A stretch of 64,000 nucleotides of DNA from Prevotella sp. UBA2739 (GTDB lineage Bacteria > Bacteroidota > Bacteroidia > Bacteroidales > Bacteroidaceae), in assembly GCA_002353525.1 (NCBI GenBank), contig DEJV01000052.1, positions 20,738 through 84,737 of the forward strand, given 5' to 3'. Made by a program: the position numbers and the translations under genes. This document shows, one piece after another, positions 1-7,753 of this stretch. Position 1 is the stretch's first letter. The number at the start of each line of letters is the position of its first letter. The notes below the pieces were generated by a model. The model did not search any database. It was not told where the DNA came from and saw nothing but the letters and a program-made list of their open reading frames with translations.

Positions 1-1
1 G

Positions 2-265
2 TATTCTAAAGACGAGGCCTTTGTGACCATCCGTTGTCGCAAAGGACTCATCGAGGTGACCGACAAGGGCATCGGTATCCCAGAAGCGGCTCTCGGGCAT
101 ATCTTCGAGAAATTCTACCGGGTGCCCCAGGGCAATCGTCACGATGTAAAAGGCTATGGGCTGGGACTTTATTACGTGAAGTGCATGATGGAGAAACATG
201 GAGGACGTGTGGAAGCAGAAAGCACAGAACAAGGAACGACAATCAGACTGATATGGAACGCATAA
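2..265 (+). CDS. Sensor histidine kinase, C-terminal ATPase end only (partial)
   Basis: The reading frame is open from the first bases of the window to a TAA at 263-265, so only about 87 C-terminal residues of a larger protein are present. They hold the nucleotide-binding half of a HATPase_c domain: a G1 box (DKGIGIP), an F box (FEKFYR) and a G2 box (GYGLGLYYVK). This is the kinase partner of the response regulator that follows; the stop codon overlaps the regulator start by 13 bases, which indicates translational coupling. The pair resembles the RprX/RprY type of Bacteroides, but the sensor domain lies outside the window, so no signal can be proposed. Confidence 0.9.
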   Translation, partial: YSKDEAFVTIRCRKGLIEVTDKGIGIPEAALGHIFEKFYRVPQGNRHDVKGYGLGLYYVKCMMEKHGGRVEAESTEQGTTIRLIWNA

Positions 266-948
266 GAGTATTGTTGGTAGAAGATGAGCATACGCTGGCT
301 ATGATCATCAAAGACACGCTGGAGCCACAAGGCTTCGACATCACGACGGCCAAGAACGGCGAAGAAGGGATGCGGCTGTTTTTTGAACAGAAGCCACAGG
401 TGCTGGTAGCCGACGTGATGATGCCGCGCATGGATGGTTTCGAGATGGTGCGGCGCATTCGGCAGACCGACCGGCATACACCCGTGTTGTTCCTTACAGC
501 CCGTTCGGCCATGAACGACGTGGTGCAGGGTTTTGAACTGGGTGCCAACGACTACCTGAAAAAGCCTTTTGGAATGCAGGAACTGATGGTCCGCATCAAG
601 GCCTTATGTGGAGCTTTCAAAGCACCTGCGGCCGATGTCACGGACACACGGGGCGAATGGCAGCAGGTGGGACAATATCTCTTCAACGCAACCATGCAAC
701 GGTTGGAGTTTGCTGGCAAAGGTGTCACCCTTTCCTATCGGGAATCAGAGATATTGCGCCGTCTGATAGACAATCGGAATGCGGTGGTCAATACACAGAA
801 CATTCTGTTGGAATTGTGGGGTGACGATACTTTCTTCAACACCCGTTCCCTGCAAGTCTTCATCACCCGTCTCCGCCATCGCCTTTCGTCCGACCCGTCG
901 TTGCGCATTGTCAATGTGCGCGGAATCGGCTATAAGTTAATAGACTAA
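253..948 (+). CDS. OmpR-family response regulator (RprY-like)
   Basis: 231 residues. An N-terminal receiver domain (about 1-120) has the acidic pair near the start (VEDE), the phospho-acceptor Asp in VLVADVMMPRMDGF and the conserved Lys in YLKKPF. A winged-helix Trans_reg_C DNA-binding domain occupies about 130-231 (ending IVNVRGIGYKLID). The ATG at 253 was chosen because the receiver begins there; the open frame runs further upstream only as an overlap with the kinase gene. It is co-transcribed with the kinase and should act as its cytoplasmic transcription factor. The likeness to RprY is by motif and context only. Confidence 0.93.
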   Translation: MERIRVLLVEDEHTLAMIIKDTLEPQGFDITTAKNGEEGMRLFFEQKPQVLVADVMMPRMDGFEMVRRIRQTDRHTPVLFLTARSAMNDVVQGFELGANDYLKKPFGMQELMVRIKALCGAFKAPAADVTDTRGEWQQVGQYLFNATMQRLEFAGKGVTLSYRESEILRRLIDNRNAVVNTQNILLELWGDDTFFNTRSLQVFITRLRHRLSSDPSLRIVNVRGIGYKLID

Positions 949-998
949 AAGCCCAGAGGGATTGGCGCTAGGCTAGTTGACAGGATTTTTTAGTTTTT

Positions 999-1046
999 TC
1001 GATATGTCGATATCTCGATATGTCGATATTTCGATGTTTCGATGTA
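999..1046. repeat. Six tandem 8-bp repeats, TCGATATG type
   Basis: Six consecutive octamers beginning at 999, 1007, 1015, 1023, 1031 and 1039 follow TCGATRTN. The first four are TCGATAT plus G, C, G, T; the last two are TCGATGT plus T, A. TCGA and CGATATCG-like overlaps make the block partly self-complementary. Confidence 0.85.
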
Positions 1047-1198
1047 ACTGTGTGAAAATTACTAATTCTGTTTCGGAAATGAAAAGAAAAGCAAGCTTTC
1101 TTGATGCATTTCGCTCTGCTTTTCGTGATTTTGGCTTCGCCGAACTTACTAAGCACTCGGAAAAGTTCAAATAAATTTGGCTTCCCCCTTGTTTTTTC

Positions 1199-1206
1199 GT
1201 AATTTT
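1199..1206 (+). promoter_or_regulatory. menD -7 box TAATTTTG, leaderless spacing
   Basis: TAATTTTG matches the Bacteroidetes sigma -7 consensus TAnnTTTG. It ends only five bases before the menD ATG at 1212, so the transcript should begin at or next to the start codon. Confidence 0.75.
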
Positions 1207-1211
1207 GCAGC

Positions 1212-2777
1212 ATGTTCTGTAACAAAGAGAATGTGAATATCCTGACGGCTTTGCTAGCCAGTCATGGGGTGGGGCACGCCGTGGTGTGCCCGGGCAGCCG
1301 TAATGCTCCCATCGTGCATAACTTGAATGAGTGTCCCGGCATACAGTGCTATGCCGTCACCGATGAGCGGTCGGCGGGCTTCTATGCGCTGGGGATGGCC
1401 CAGACGTTGCACCAAACGGTGGCCGTATGCGTGACCAGCGGTACGGCTCTGCTCAATCTGGCTCCTGCCGTGGCGGAAGCCTACTATCAGCATGTCCCCC
1501 TGTTGGTGATCTCGGCCGACCGGCCAAAGCAATGGATTGACCAGCTGGACGGCCAGACGCTGCCACAGGCAGATGCCCTGGGACGTTTTGTGCGGAAGGC
1601 TGTCACCCTGCCCGAGCCAGCCAACGACGAGGAACGATGGTACTGCAACCGACTGGTGAACGAAGCATTGGTGGAAACAACGCATCGGGGCTTTGGCCCG
1701 GTGCACATCAATGTGCCCATCAGCGAGCCTTTGTTTGAGTTCACCACCGAGAGGCTTCCCGACGAGCGGGAGATAGAGATGATTTCGGCCGACATGTCGA
1801 ACGCCACGCTCAGCCATTTGGTCCGTACCTTTATGTATGGCAAGCGGCCCTTGCTCATCGACGGCCAGCCCATGAACCCGAACCTCGACGAGGCGGTGTG
1901 GCTGGTGGGCGACGACGAGCGTTACGTGCCCGACTTGGTGGTATATATCGGTGGATCGATTGTCAGCAAGCGCGTGAAACGCTTCTTGCGGAAAGCGAAA
2001 GAGACGTGGGTGGTGAACGATAGGGGTGAGGTGACCGACACGTTCATGAATCTGACGAAAGTGTTAGAGGGCGACGGGGCGGTGGCTGCCGACCAGCTGC
2101 GGTTCCTTCACGAGCAAGACGCGCATCCGTTTGTAGCCCAGTGGGACCGTTTGCTCGATCGTGTGCGGTTGTATGCCGACCACTACGAGCCTGACTACTC
2201 GCAAATGGCGGCTGTGAAATATTTTGAGCAGAAACAGCAGGGAGGCATCATTCATTATGCCAACAGCATGTCGGTGCGTCTGGCCAATATCTTTGCGCGT
2301 CATGCCATCTGCTGCAATCGCGGAGTGAACGGGATTGAGGGTTCGCTGTCTACGGCAGCAGGAGCCTCGGTGGTCAGCAACGAACGGGTGTACTGTGTGA
2401 CGGGCGACTTGAGCTTCTTCTACGATCAGAATGCGCTGTGGAACCAAAATCTGCGTGGCAATTTCCGCATTCTGCTGTTGAATAATGGCAAGGGAGGCAT
2501 CTTCCATCTGCTGAGGGGATTGGAGCAGAGTGGTGCCCGCGACCGGTATGTGGCAGCCGAGCACTGCACCACGGCCGAAGGCATTTGCCGGCAAAACCAT
2601 GTTGCCTACATGTGTGCCACCAACATGGACGAGATGCAACAGGGCATCGACCAACTGCTGGCGATGGACAGCGAGCGGCCAGTGCTGCTAGAGGTGATGA
2701 CCGATGCTACTGCCGACGAACGAGTCTTTAAAGATTATTACCACAGACTGAAAGACATTTCCATTACTGTGGATTGA
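1212..2777 (+). CDS. menD: MenD, SEPHCHC synthase (menaquinone biosynthesis)
   Basis: 521 residues. MenD is a cytoplasmic thiamine-diphosphate enzyme that condenses isochorismate with 2-oxoglutarate in menaquinone synthesis. The N-terminal domain opens with ILTALLASHGVGHAVVCPGSRNAPIVHNL, typical of MenD, and the ThDP/metal site is visible as GDLSFFYDQNALWNQN (about 398-413). The ATG at 1212 fits the family N-terminus; the -7 promoter box almost touches it. No other men gene is adjacent in the window. The last codons lie inside the first unit of a 26-bp tandem repeat that continues past the stop, so the C-terminus (HRLKDISITVD) may be recently altered. Confidence 0.95.
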   Translation: MFCNKENVNILTALLASHGVGHAVVCPGSRNAPIVHNLNECPGIQCYAVTDERSAGFYALGMAQTLHQTVAVCVTSGTALLNLAPAVAEAYYQHVPLLVISADRPKQWIDQLDGQTLPQADALGRFVRKAVTLPEPANDEERWYCNRLVNEALVETTHRGFGPVHINVPISEPLFEFTTERLPDEREIEMISADMSNATLSHLVRTFMYGKRPLLIDGQPMNPNLDEAVWLVGDDERYVPDLVVYIGGSIVSKRVKRFLRKAKETWVVNDRGEVTDTFMNLTKVLEGDGAVAADQLRFLHEQDAHPFVAQWDRLLDRVRLYADHYEPDYSQMAAVKYFEQKQQGGIIHYANSMSVRLANIFARHAICCNRGVNGIEGSLSTAAGASVVSNERVYCVTGDLSFFYDQNALWNQNLRGNFRILLLNNGKGGIFHLLRGLEQSGARDRYVAAEHCTTAEGICRQNHVAYMCATNMDEMQQGIDQLLAMDSERPVLLEVMTDATADERVFKDYYHRLKDISITVD

Positions 2778-2850
2778 AAGACAGTCCTATGACTATAGAC
2801 TGAAAAATATTCCCATCACTGCAGACTGAAAGACACTCTGAAGTGATGGG
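2747..2850. repeat. Four degenerate 26-bp tandem repeats over the menD stop codon
   Basis: Units start at 2747, 2773, 2799 and 2825, each opening with ACTGAAAGAC or a close variant (ATTGAAAGAC, ACTGAAAAAT). The first contains the last MenD codons and most of the stop; the others are intergenic, between menD and convergent queF. Confidence 0.8.
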
Positions 2851-2863
2851 CGGTCATAGGTGC

Positions 2864-3328
2864 TTAAAAGTGATGATGCAGCATGCGCTCTTCGGCCATT
2901 CGCTCGTATTTCGTACCGGGACGGCCGTAGTTGGCATAGGGGTAGATGCTGATGCCACCGCGTGGTGTGAACAGTCCGATGACCTCGATGTACTTCGGAT
3001 CCATCAGTTTGATGAGGTCTTTCATGATGGTGTTCACACAGTCTTCGTGGAAATCGCCGTGGTTGCGGAAACTAAACAAATAGAGTTTCAGACTTTTGCT
3101 CTCCACCATGCGCTGGTCGGGCAGATACATAATCTTGATTTCTGCAAAGTCGGGCTGTCCGGTGATAGGACAGAGAGAGGTGAACTCGGGGCAGTTGAAC
3201 TGCACCCAGTAGTCGTTCTCAGGATGTTTGTTCTGGAATGTCTCCAGCACCTCTGGAGCATAGTTGCTTGCATATTCTGTTTTCTTGCCTAAGGCGTGCA
3301 GTCCTTCTTTCTCGCGAGTATCAGTCAT
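2864..3328 (-). CDS. queF: QueF, NADPH-dependent preQ0 reductase
   Basis: 154 residues. QueF reduces the nitrile of 7-cyano-7-deazaguanine to preQ1 in queuosine tRNA modification. The short unimodular form is seen, with the catalytic Cys in FTSLCPITGQPDF (about 50-62), the conserved ESKSLKLYLFSFRNHGDFHE stretch and the C-terminal TPRGGISIYPYANYGRP. It lies 21 bases downstream of the antiporter gene on the same strand and probably shares its transcript. It is convergent with menD, with the 26-bp repeats in between. Start and length agree with the family. Confidence 0.95.
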   Translation of the reverse strand: MTDTREKEGLHALGKKTEYASNYAPEVLETFQNKHPENDYWVQFNCPEFTSLCPITGQPDFAEIKIMYLPDQRMVESKSLKLYLFSFRNHGDFHEDCVNTIMKDLIKLMDPKYIEVIGLFTPRGGISIYPYANYGRPGTKYERMAEERMLHHHF

Positions 3329-3349
3329 TGTTGTGATTTTTTGTAGATA

Positions 3350-4294
3350 CTATGCCGTGAGGATGGCATCTAATACTAGTTTACACATATAACCGACAAA
3401 GCAAATTGTCAGTAACGCTCCTTCCCATCGCTCAACCTTGAACTTGGTGAACGAGAAGAACCAGAGCATAACCACACTGATGAGCATGACCGACATGTCG
3501 ACAATGGTGATGCCCTGCATCTGCATCGGACAGATAAGGCCGGTGATGCCGAGAATCATCAGGATGTTGAACACGTTAGAGCCGATGACATTACCTATGG
3601 CGATGGCGCTCTTACCTTTACGGGCAGCCACCACGCTCGTTGCCAACTCGGGCAGCGAAGTACCGCCAGCCACCACGGTCAGACCTACAACGGCCTCGGA
3701 TACGCCCAGCGAGATGGCCACCTGCGAGGCAGCCTCTACGAAAAGGTTACTACCGCCAATGAGGCAGGCCAGGCCCAGGGCAATGAAACAAACCGACTTC
3801 AGCACGCTGTAGTCTTTCTTCTCTTCCTCTTCGCTGTTCTCGTCTCCCTCTTTGGCCATTTTCAACGTATACATCATGAAACCCAGGAAGCATGCAAACA
3901 AAATGGCGGCATCGAGGCGCGAGATGTTTTTGTCTAATGTCATGACGGCGAGCAGCACCGAGGCCAGAACGGCAAACGGAATATCTTTTTTCACCGTCGA
4001 CTTGGAAATCACCATGGGCGCAACCATGGCTGCTACACCCACAATGAGCATGGCATTGAAAATGTTACTTCCCACTACGTTACCCACAGCCAGGTCGGGT
4101 GTGCCCTTGATGGCCGACACAAGGCTGACAAACAACTCTGGAGCACTTGTTCCCATGGCCACAATGGTGAGACCAATCACAATCTGCGGAATATTCATGC
4201 GCTGTGCCAACGCTACAGCGCCATCGGTCATACGGTCTGCTCCCCAGAGCACAAGGATGACCCCTACGATAATCAAAACTATATTCAAAAGCAT
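3350..4294 (-). CDS. CaCA-family sodium/calcium antiporter (YrbG-like)
   Basis: 314 residues, about ten hydrophobic segments. The two inverted alpha-repeats that define the CaCA superfamily are clear: VAMGTSAPELFVSLVSA (about 46-62) and VAGGTSLPELATSVVAA (about 207-223), each followed by an (A)xGNVxGSNxFN motif. The halves are separated by an acidic cytoplasmic loop (EGDENSEEEEKKD, about 147-159). It should exchange Ca2+ for Na+ or H+ across the inner membrane. It is the first gene of a two-gene unit with queF. A TAATTTTG promoter box ends eight bases before the ATG, so the mRNA is predicted to be leaderless. Confidence 0.93.
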   Translation of the reverse strand: MLLNIVLIIVGVILVLWGADRMTDGAVALAQRMNIPQIVIGLTIVAMGTSAPELFVSLVSAIKGTPDLAVGNVVGSNIFNAMLIVGVAAMVAPMVISKSTVKKDIPFAVLASVLLAVMTLDKNISRLDAAILFACFLGFMMYTLKMAKEGDENSEEEEKKDYSVLKSVCFIALGLACLIGGSNLFVEAASQVAISLGVSEAVVGLTVVAGGTSLPELATSVVAARKGKSAIAIGNVIGSNVFNILMILGITGLICPMQMQGITIVDMSVMLISVVMLWFFSFTKFKVERWEGALLTICFVGYMCKLVLDAILTA

Positions 4295-4302
4295 AACGGG
4301 GA

Positions 4303-4310
4303 CAAAATTA
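4303..4310 (-). promoter_or_regulatory. Antiporter -7 box TAATTTTG, leaderless spacing
   Basis: Read on the minus strand the bases spell TAATTTTG, eight bases upstream of the ATG at 4294. The predicted transcript start coincides with the start codon. Confidence 0.7.
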
Positions 4311-4469
4311 CAAAAAAATCCCCAAACATTCTCATGCTCGGGGATAAAAATCTAACAATCACACAATTAATTATCAACTATTCATCTATTGTAACCCTAA
4401 AAACACATTCTTTTTACCTGAAAAACTAACCTATTGAGATATCTTTTTTGTTGAGGGTGGCCGGGCAGA

Positions 4470-4901
4470 TTAGCCCACGGTAATCTGACGGGCAACCTTC
4501 ACTTCCTCCTTTACAATCTTTGGCAAGTCGATGGTCAGCACACCGTCGGCCACACTGGCTGCTATCTTCTCCTTGTCTACATCCTCGGGCAGAAGCAGTG
4601 TCTGCTCAAACTTCGAGTACGAGAACTCGCGGCGCAGGTAACGGGCCTTCTTGTCTTCCTCCTTTTTCTCGTGTTTGCTTTCCATCTTAATCACCAGGTT
4701 GCCCTCGTGGTTGATGTTCACGTCGAAATCTTCTTTCTTCATGCCAGGAGCGGCAAGTTCTACCTTATATTCTTTGTCGTCTTCTAAGACGTTGATGGCC
4801 GGTGCAGTGGCATTGGCTTTCGGCATAAAGTCGCTGTTGAACAAGTCGTTGAACACTTCCGGCAGCCATGAATCTCTACGAATGTTTGGATAATACATCA
4901 T
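4470..4901 (-). CDS. Hsp20/alpha-crystallin small heat-shock protein
   Basis: 143 residues, standard for a bacterial small heat-shock protein. A variable N-terminal arm (YYPNIRRDSWLPEVFNDLFNSDF) is followed by an alpha-crystallin domain from about residue 35 (INVLEDDKEYKVELAAPGMKKEDFDV) and a C-terminal tail after DGVLTIDLPK. It is an ATP-independent holdase chaperone of the cytoplasm. The gene has a full Shine-Dalgarno sequence (GGAGGT) seven to eight bases before the ATG, unusual among its neighbours, which implies strong translation. Upstream are a TAnnTTTG box and a perfect 13-bp palindrome, so stress-dependent repression is likely. Confidence 0.95.
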   Translation of the reverse strand: MMYYPNIRRDSWLPEVFNDLFNSDFMPKANATAPAINVLEDDKEYKVELAAPGMKKEDFDVNINHEGNLVIKMESKHEKKEEDKKARYLRREFSYSKFEQTLLLPEDVDKEKIAASVADGVLTIDLPKIVKEEVKVARQITVG

Positions 4902-4904
4902 AAT

Positions 4905-4915
4905 TGTTACCTCCT
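4905..4915 (-). promoter_or_regulatory. Strong Shine-Dalgarno of hsp20
   Basis: The minus strand reads ACAGGAGGTAACAATT just before the ATG. Nearly all other genes in the window have only A-rich leaders, so this site is exceptional and supports the start at 4901. Confidence 0.8.
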
Positions 4916-5003
4916 GTTTTTTATTGTTTTTTATTTGTTGTTGTTTTAATTTTCAGAGCCTCTGCCCGTCTTTGGGTTTCGGCTTCACTATCTCTTTTTG
5001 CAA

Positions 5004-5011
5004 CAAACATA
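5004..5011 (-). promoter_or_regulatory. hsp20 -7 box TATGTTTG
   Basis: On the minus strand TATGTTTG fits TAnnTTTG. It predicts a leader of about 95 bases before hsp20 and lies 15 bases downstream of the 13-bp palindrome. Confidence 0.5.
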
Positions 5012-5026
5012 CCAATGCGAAAATAG

Positions 5027-5061
5027 CGACAGGTTGTCACTTTTTGTATGACAACCTGTCG
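5027..5061. promoter_or_regulatory. Palindromic operator upstream of hsp20, 13-bp arms and 9-bp spacer
   Basis: Arms CGACAGGTTGTCA (5027-5039) and TGACAACCTGTCG (5049-5061) are perfect inverted repeats around a 9-base spacer. CIRCE, the HrcA operator of heat-shock genes, also has a 9-base spacer but different arms (TTAGCACTC). Position over the -33 region suggests a repressor site. Confidence 0.6.
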
Positions 5062-5080
5062 TTATTACGGTCATTTTTAT

Positions 5081-5237
5081 CGAGGGTACGAAGGTACGTG
5101 GGTGCGAGGGTACGAGATTAGTCTCGACTATCGAAATCTTTTGAAGTAGGCACTCATGGAGAAAAGGGTATTCTCGTACCCACGTACCTTCGTACCCCCG
5201 AAAAGGCGTACCCACGTACCTTCGTACCCTCGCACCT
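5081..5237. repeat. Dispersed 8-bp-arm element, copy A
   Basis: The left arm is octamers TACGAAGG, TACGTGGG, TGCGAGGG ending in TACGAGA. The core starts GAGATTAGTCTC. The right arm is inverted octamers CCCACGTA, CCTTCGTA, CCCCCGAA, AAGGCGTA, CCCACGTA, CCTTCGTA, CCCTCGCA. It shares an A/B-type core with copy B and lacks the terminal repeats of copies C and E. It sits between hsp20 and GH3. Confidence 0.85.
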
Positions 5238-5243
5238 AAAAAC

Positions 5244-7610
5244 CTAAATATTCGGCGTATCCCAGATTTTAGTCTTGGTACAGCTGATGTTTTGTGTCTG
5301 GTTGCCAATGCGCAGGGTGAAGTCGCCTTCCTCAAGTGTCCATCGTCCGTCGGCACCCACGAAAGCCAGGTTCTTGGCAGGCAGACGGAAAGTAACGGTC
5401 TTTGTCTCGCCGGGCTGCAGCTCTATCTTTGTGAAATCGCGCAGTCGTTTGTTGTCGGGAACGATAGATGCCACGAGGTCACTGCTGTAGAGCAGTACGG
5501 GTTCTTTGCCAGCCCTGCTTCCCGTGTTCTTCACGTCTACGCTCACCGTCAGCATGTCGTCGGCGGTGAAGGTGGTCTTGTCAACACGCAGGTTTGAGTA
5601 TGCATAGCTGGTATAGCTGAGGCCATAGCCGAACGGCCACATCAACGACACCTTGGCGTCGTAGTTGTAAGCACCGCTCATGGTGCTTACCTCCTCGCTC
5701 ACCTTATAGTCGTAGGTGTTGAGTGAGTTGATTTCGCGGGGATAGGTGTAGGGCATCTTGGCCGAGAAGTTGGCGTCGCCAGCCATCAGGTTAGCCAGCG
5801 CGTCAGCGCCATAGTTGCCTGGCAGGAACACATGGACGACGGCTTTTGCCAGTGGTTCGATGTCGGAAATAAGGCGTGGACGTCCCTCGTTGAGCACCAG
5901 GATGATGGGCTTGCCAGTCTTGGCCAGTGCCTTCACCAGGTTGCGCTGGTTTTCCGAGAGCCAGAGATCGGTCAGATTGCCAGGAGTTTCTGTATACGAG
6001 TTCTCGCCGATGGCAGCCACAATGATGTCAGCCTTTTCAGCGGCAGCCACAGCTTTCTCTATCTGGGGCTCGTTCTCTTGATAGTATTCTCCCTCCTCAT
6101 TGTAGGTCACACCCTGTTCGAGGATAATGTTCTGCTTACCATATTTATTACAGAGGGCCTCATAGATGGTGTTGTATTTCTCCGACAGGTCTTCGGCCTT
6201 CGACCCCTGCCAGGTGTAACTCCATCCACCGTTCAGGCATCTCATTTGGTTGGCATTGGGTCCTGTCAGCAGAATGGTCTTATAAGGTGAGACAGGAGCG
6301 CCTACAGCCACTTTCTGCGGAGCAAGGGGCAGTGTCTTGTCTTCGTTCTTCAGCAGCACAATGCCCTCTTCTGCCGCTTTCAGTGCTTTCTGTGCAAACT
6401 CGTCACTGCCGAATTTCTCATAGCCTTTGCCGCCCGTATTGGGGTTGTCGAAAAGTCCCAGACGGTATTTCACGCGGAGGATGCGGCGTACAGCATCGTC
6501 GATGCGGCTCATTTTCACCTTGCCCTCTTCAACCAGTTCCTTCAGCAGGATGCAGAAATCCACGCTGTAAGGATCCATCGACATGTCGATGCCGGCGTTG
6601 ATGGCCAGTCGGATGGCGTCTTTCTTGTCTTTGGCCACATGCTCGCGGGTGAACAAGTTGTTGATGTCGGCCCAGTCGGTCACCAGCATACCGTCCCACT
6701 GCAGATCTTCTTTCAGCCACTTGGTCAGATACTCATAGCTGGCATGTACGGGCACACCGTTGATAGATGCGGAGTTGACCATCATCGTCAGCGTTCCGGC
6801 AAGGGCAGCCTGCTTGAAGGGCTCGAAGTATTTCTCGCGGATGATCTGTGGCGACAGATAGGCTGGCGTACGGTCTTTGCCCGACCAGGGAGCACCATAG
6901 GCAAAATAGTGTTTGGTGCTGGTGCCCACATGGTATTTCCCCAGGTGGTTCGGGTCGTCGCCCTGGTAGCCTTTGATTTCGGCTACAACCATCTTCGAGT
7001 TCACCACGGCATCTTCGCCGAAACTCTCCCAGATTCGCGGCCAGCGCGGATCGCGGCCAAGGTCTACCACGGGATTATACACCCACGGACAGTTGGCGGC
7101 CCGACTCTCGTATGCGGTAATCTCCGCACCGGTGCGGGCGAGTTCGGTGTTGAACGATGCACCTAAGTTGATGGGCTGTGGGAAGAGCGTTCCTCCCTGT
7201 GTATAGGTCACTCCATGGTTATGGTCGAGTCCGTAGATATCGGGTATTCCGATATGTTTCATTGATTTTTTCTGTATCAGCTGAATCCACTTCTGCCATT
7301 GCTCCACGGTGGCAGCCCTTGTGCCGGGGGCATTGAGAATGGAACCCACCTTCCATTTCGAGATGAGCGTGTCGAGCATGGTTTCGTTGAGCGTCCACGT
7401 ACGGGTGGCCCAATCCATCTTGCCCATCACGTCGAGGTTCAACTCGAGCATCTGGCCGATCTTCTCGTCCAGGGTCATCTTCTTCAGCGTTTTCTCAATT
7501 TTTGCTTCCAGCGCTGCGTCGCGCGGTATGGCAGGCTTGCCATTGTTTTGTGCCATCATGGCGGTGGCAACGACGGCAACGGCCATCGTAAGGAAAAATC
7601 TCTTTATCAT
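5244..7610 (-). CDS. Periplasmic GH3 beta-glucosidase (BglX-like)
   Basis: 788 residues. A signal peptide (MIKRFFLTMAVAVVATAMMA) leads into the GH3 (alpha/beta)8 barrel, which begins KKMTLDEKIGQM. The nucleophile Asp lies in MLVTDWADINN (about 310), and substrate-binding KHYFAYG is present (about 224). The alpha/beta sandwich domain follows, and a C-terminal fibronectin III-like domain covers about 690-788 (SVDVKNTGSRAGKEPVLLYSSD). It should release beta-linked glucose or related sugars from oligosaccharides in the periplasm. The gene is monocistronic, divergent from the UDG-family gene, with a minus-strand TATATTTG box about 47 bases before the ATG. Its stop lies seven bases from repeat copy A. 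Confidence 0.93.
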   Translation of the reverse strand: MIKRFFLTMAVAVVATAMMAQNNGKPAIPRDAALEAKIEKTLKKMTLDEKIGQMLELNLDVMGKMDWATRTWTLNETMLDTLISKWKVGSILNAPGTRAATVEQWQKWIQLIQKKSMKHIGIPDIYGLDHNHGVTYTQGGTLFPQPINLGASFNTELARTGAEITAYESRAANCPWVYNPVVDLGRDPRWPRIWESFGEDAVVNSKMVVAEIKGYQGDDPNHLGKYHVGTSTKHYFAYGAPWSGKDRTPAYLSPQIIREKYFEPFKQAALAGTLTMMVNSASINGVPVHASYEYLTKWLKEDLQWDGMLVTDWADINNLFTREHVAKDKKDAIRLAINAGIDMSMDPYSVDFCILLKELVEEGKVKMSRIDDAVRRILRVKYRLGLFDNPNTGGKGYEKFGSDEFAQKALKAAEEGIVLLKNEDKTLPLAPQKVAVGAPVSPYKTILLTGPNANQMRCLNGGWSYTWQGSKAEDLSEKYNTIYEALCNKYGKQNIILEQGVTYNEEGEYYQENEPQIEKAVAAAEKADIIVAAIGENSYTETPGNLTDLWLSENQRNLVKALAKTGKPIILVLNEGRPRLISDIEPLAKAVVHVFLPGNYGADALANLMAGDANFSAKMPYTYPREINSLNTYDYKVSEEVSTMSGAYNYDAKVSLMWPFGYGLSYTSYAYSNLRVDKTTFTADDMLTVSVDVKNTGSRAGKEPVLLYSSDLVASIVPDNKRLRDFTKIELQPGETKTVTFRLPAKNLAFVGADGRWTLEEGDFTLRIGNQTQNISCTKTKIWDTPNI

Positions 7611-7656
7611 ATATTCAGTTTTTAGTTGTCAGAAAAAATATGTACAAAATCGGCTA

Positions 7657-7664
7657 CAAATATA
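7657..7664 (-). promoter_or_regulatory. GH3 gene -7 box TATATTTG
   Basis: Minus-strand TATATTTG gives a leader of about 40 bases for the GH3 gene. Confidence 0.6.
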
Positions 7665-7708
7665 CGAAAAATATTTCATTCCCACACAATGATTCCAAAA
7701 TAATGTTG

Positions 7709-7716
7709 TACCTTTG
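7709..7716 (+). promoter_or_regulatory. UDG-family gene -7 box TACCTTTG
   Basis: TACCTTTGC is followed by an ATG at 7754, giving a leader of about 30 bases. The start supports the short 187-residue protein over longer upstream reading. Confidence 0.65.
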
Positions 7717-7753
7717 CAAAATACGAACCATCCGTCTGATTATCATTCCGACA

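Larger units (their letters stand above)
949..1211. other. Intergenic region between response regulator and menD
   Basis: No gene is supported here. It contains six tandem 8-bp units (999-1046) and the menD promoter (1199-1206). Short open frames on both strands have no recognisable content. Confidence 0.6.
4902..5243. other. Intergenic region upstream of hsp20
   Basis: No gene is supported. It holds the hsp20 Shine-Dalgarno, leader, -7 box and palindrome, then copy A of the dispersed 8-bp-arm element (5081-5237), which ends seven bases from the GH3 stop codon. Confidence 0.7.

Noticed and set aside
34..252. Upstream extension of the response regulator reading frame
   Set aside because: It overlaps the kinase coding sequence in another frame; the receiver domain starts at 253.
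968..1225. Open frames on both strands between the response regulator and menD
   Set aside because: They cross the TCGATATG repeats and the menD promoter; no recognisable content.
2843..3292. Long open frames antisense to queF, and similar frames opposite GH89, HTCS, GH43 and dnaX
   Set aside because: They mirror GC-rich coding regions and have no recognisable domains.
5081..5237. Short peptides encoded by the dispersed element (YPRTHVP-type)
   Set aside because: The repetitive reading comes from the 8-bp units; frames are not conserved between copies.
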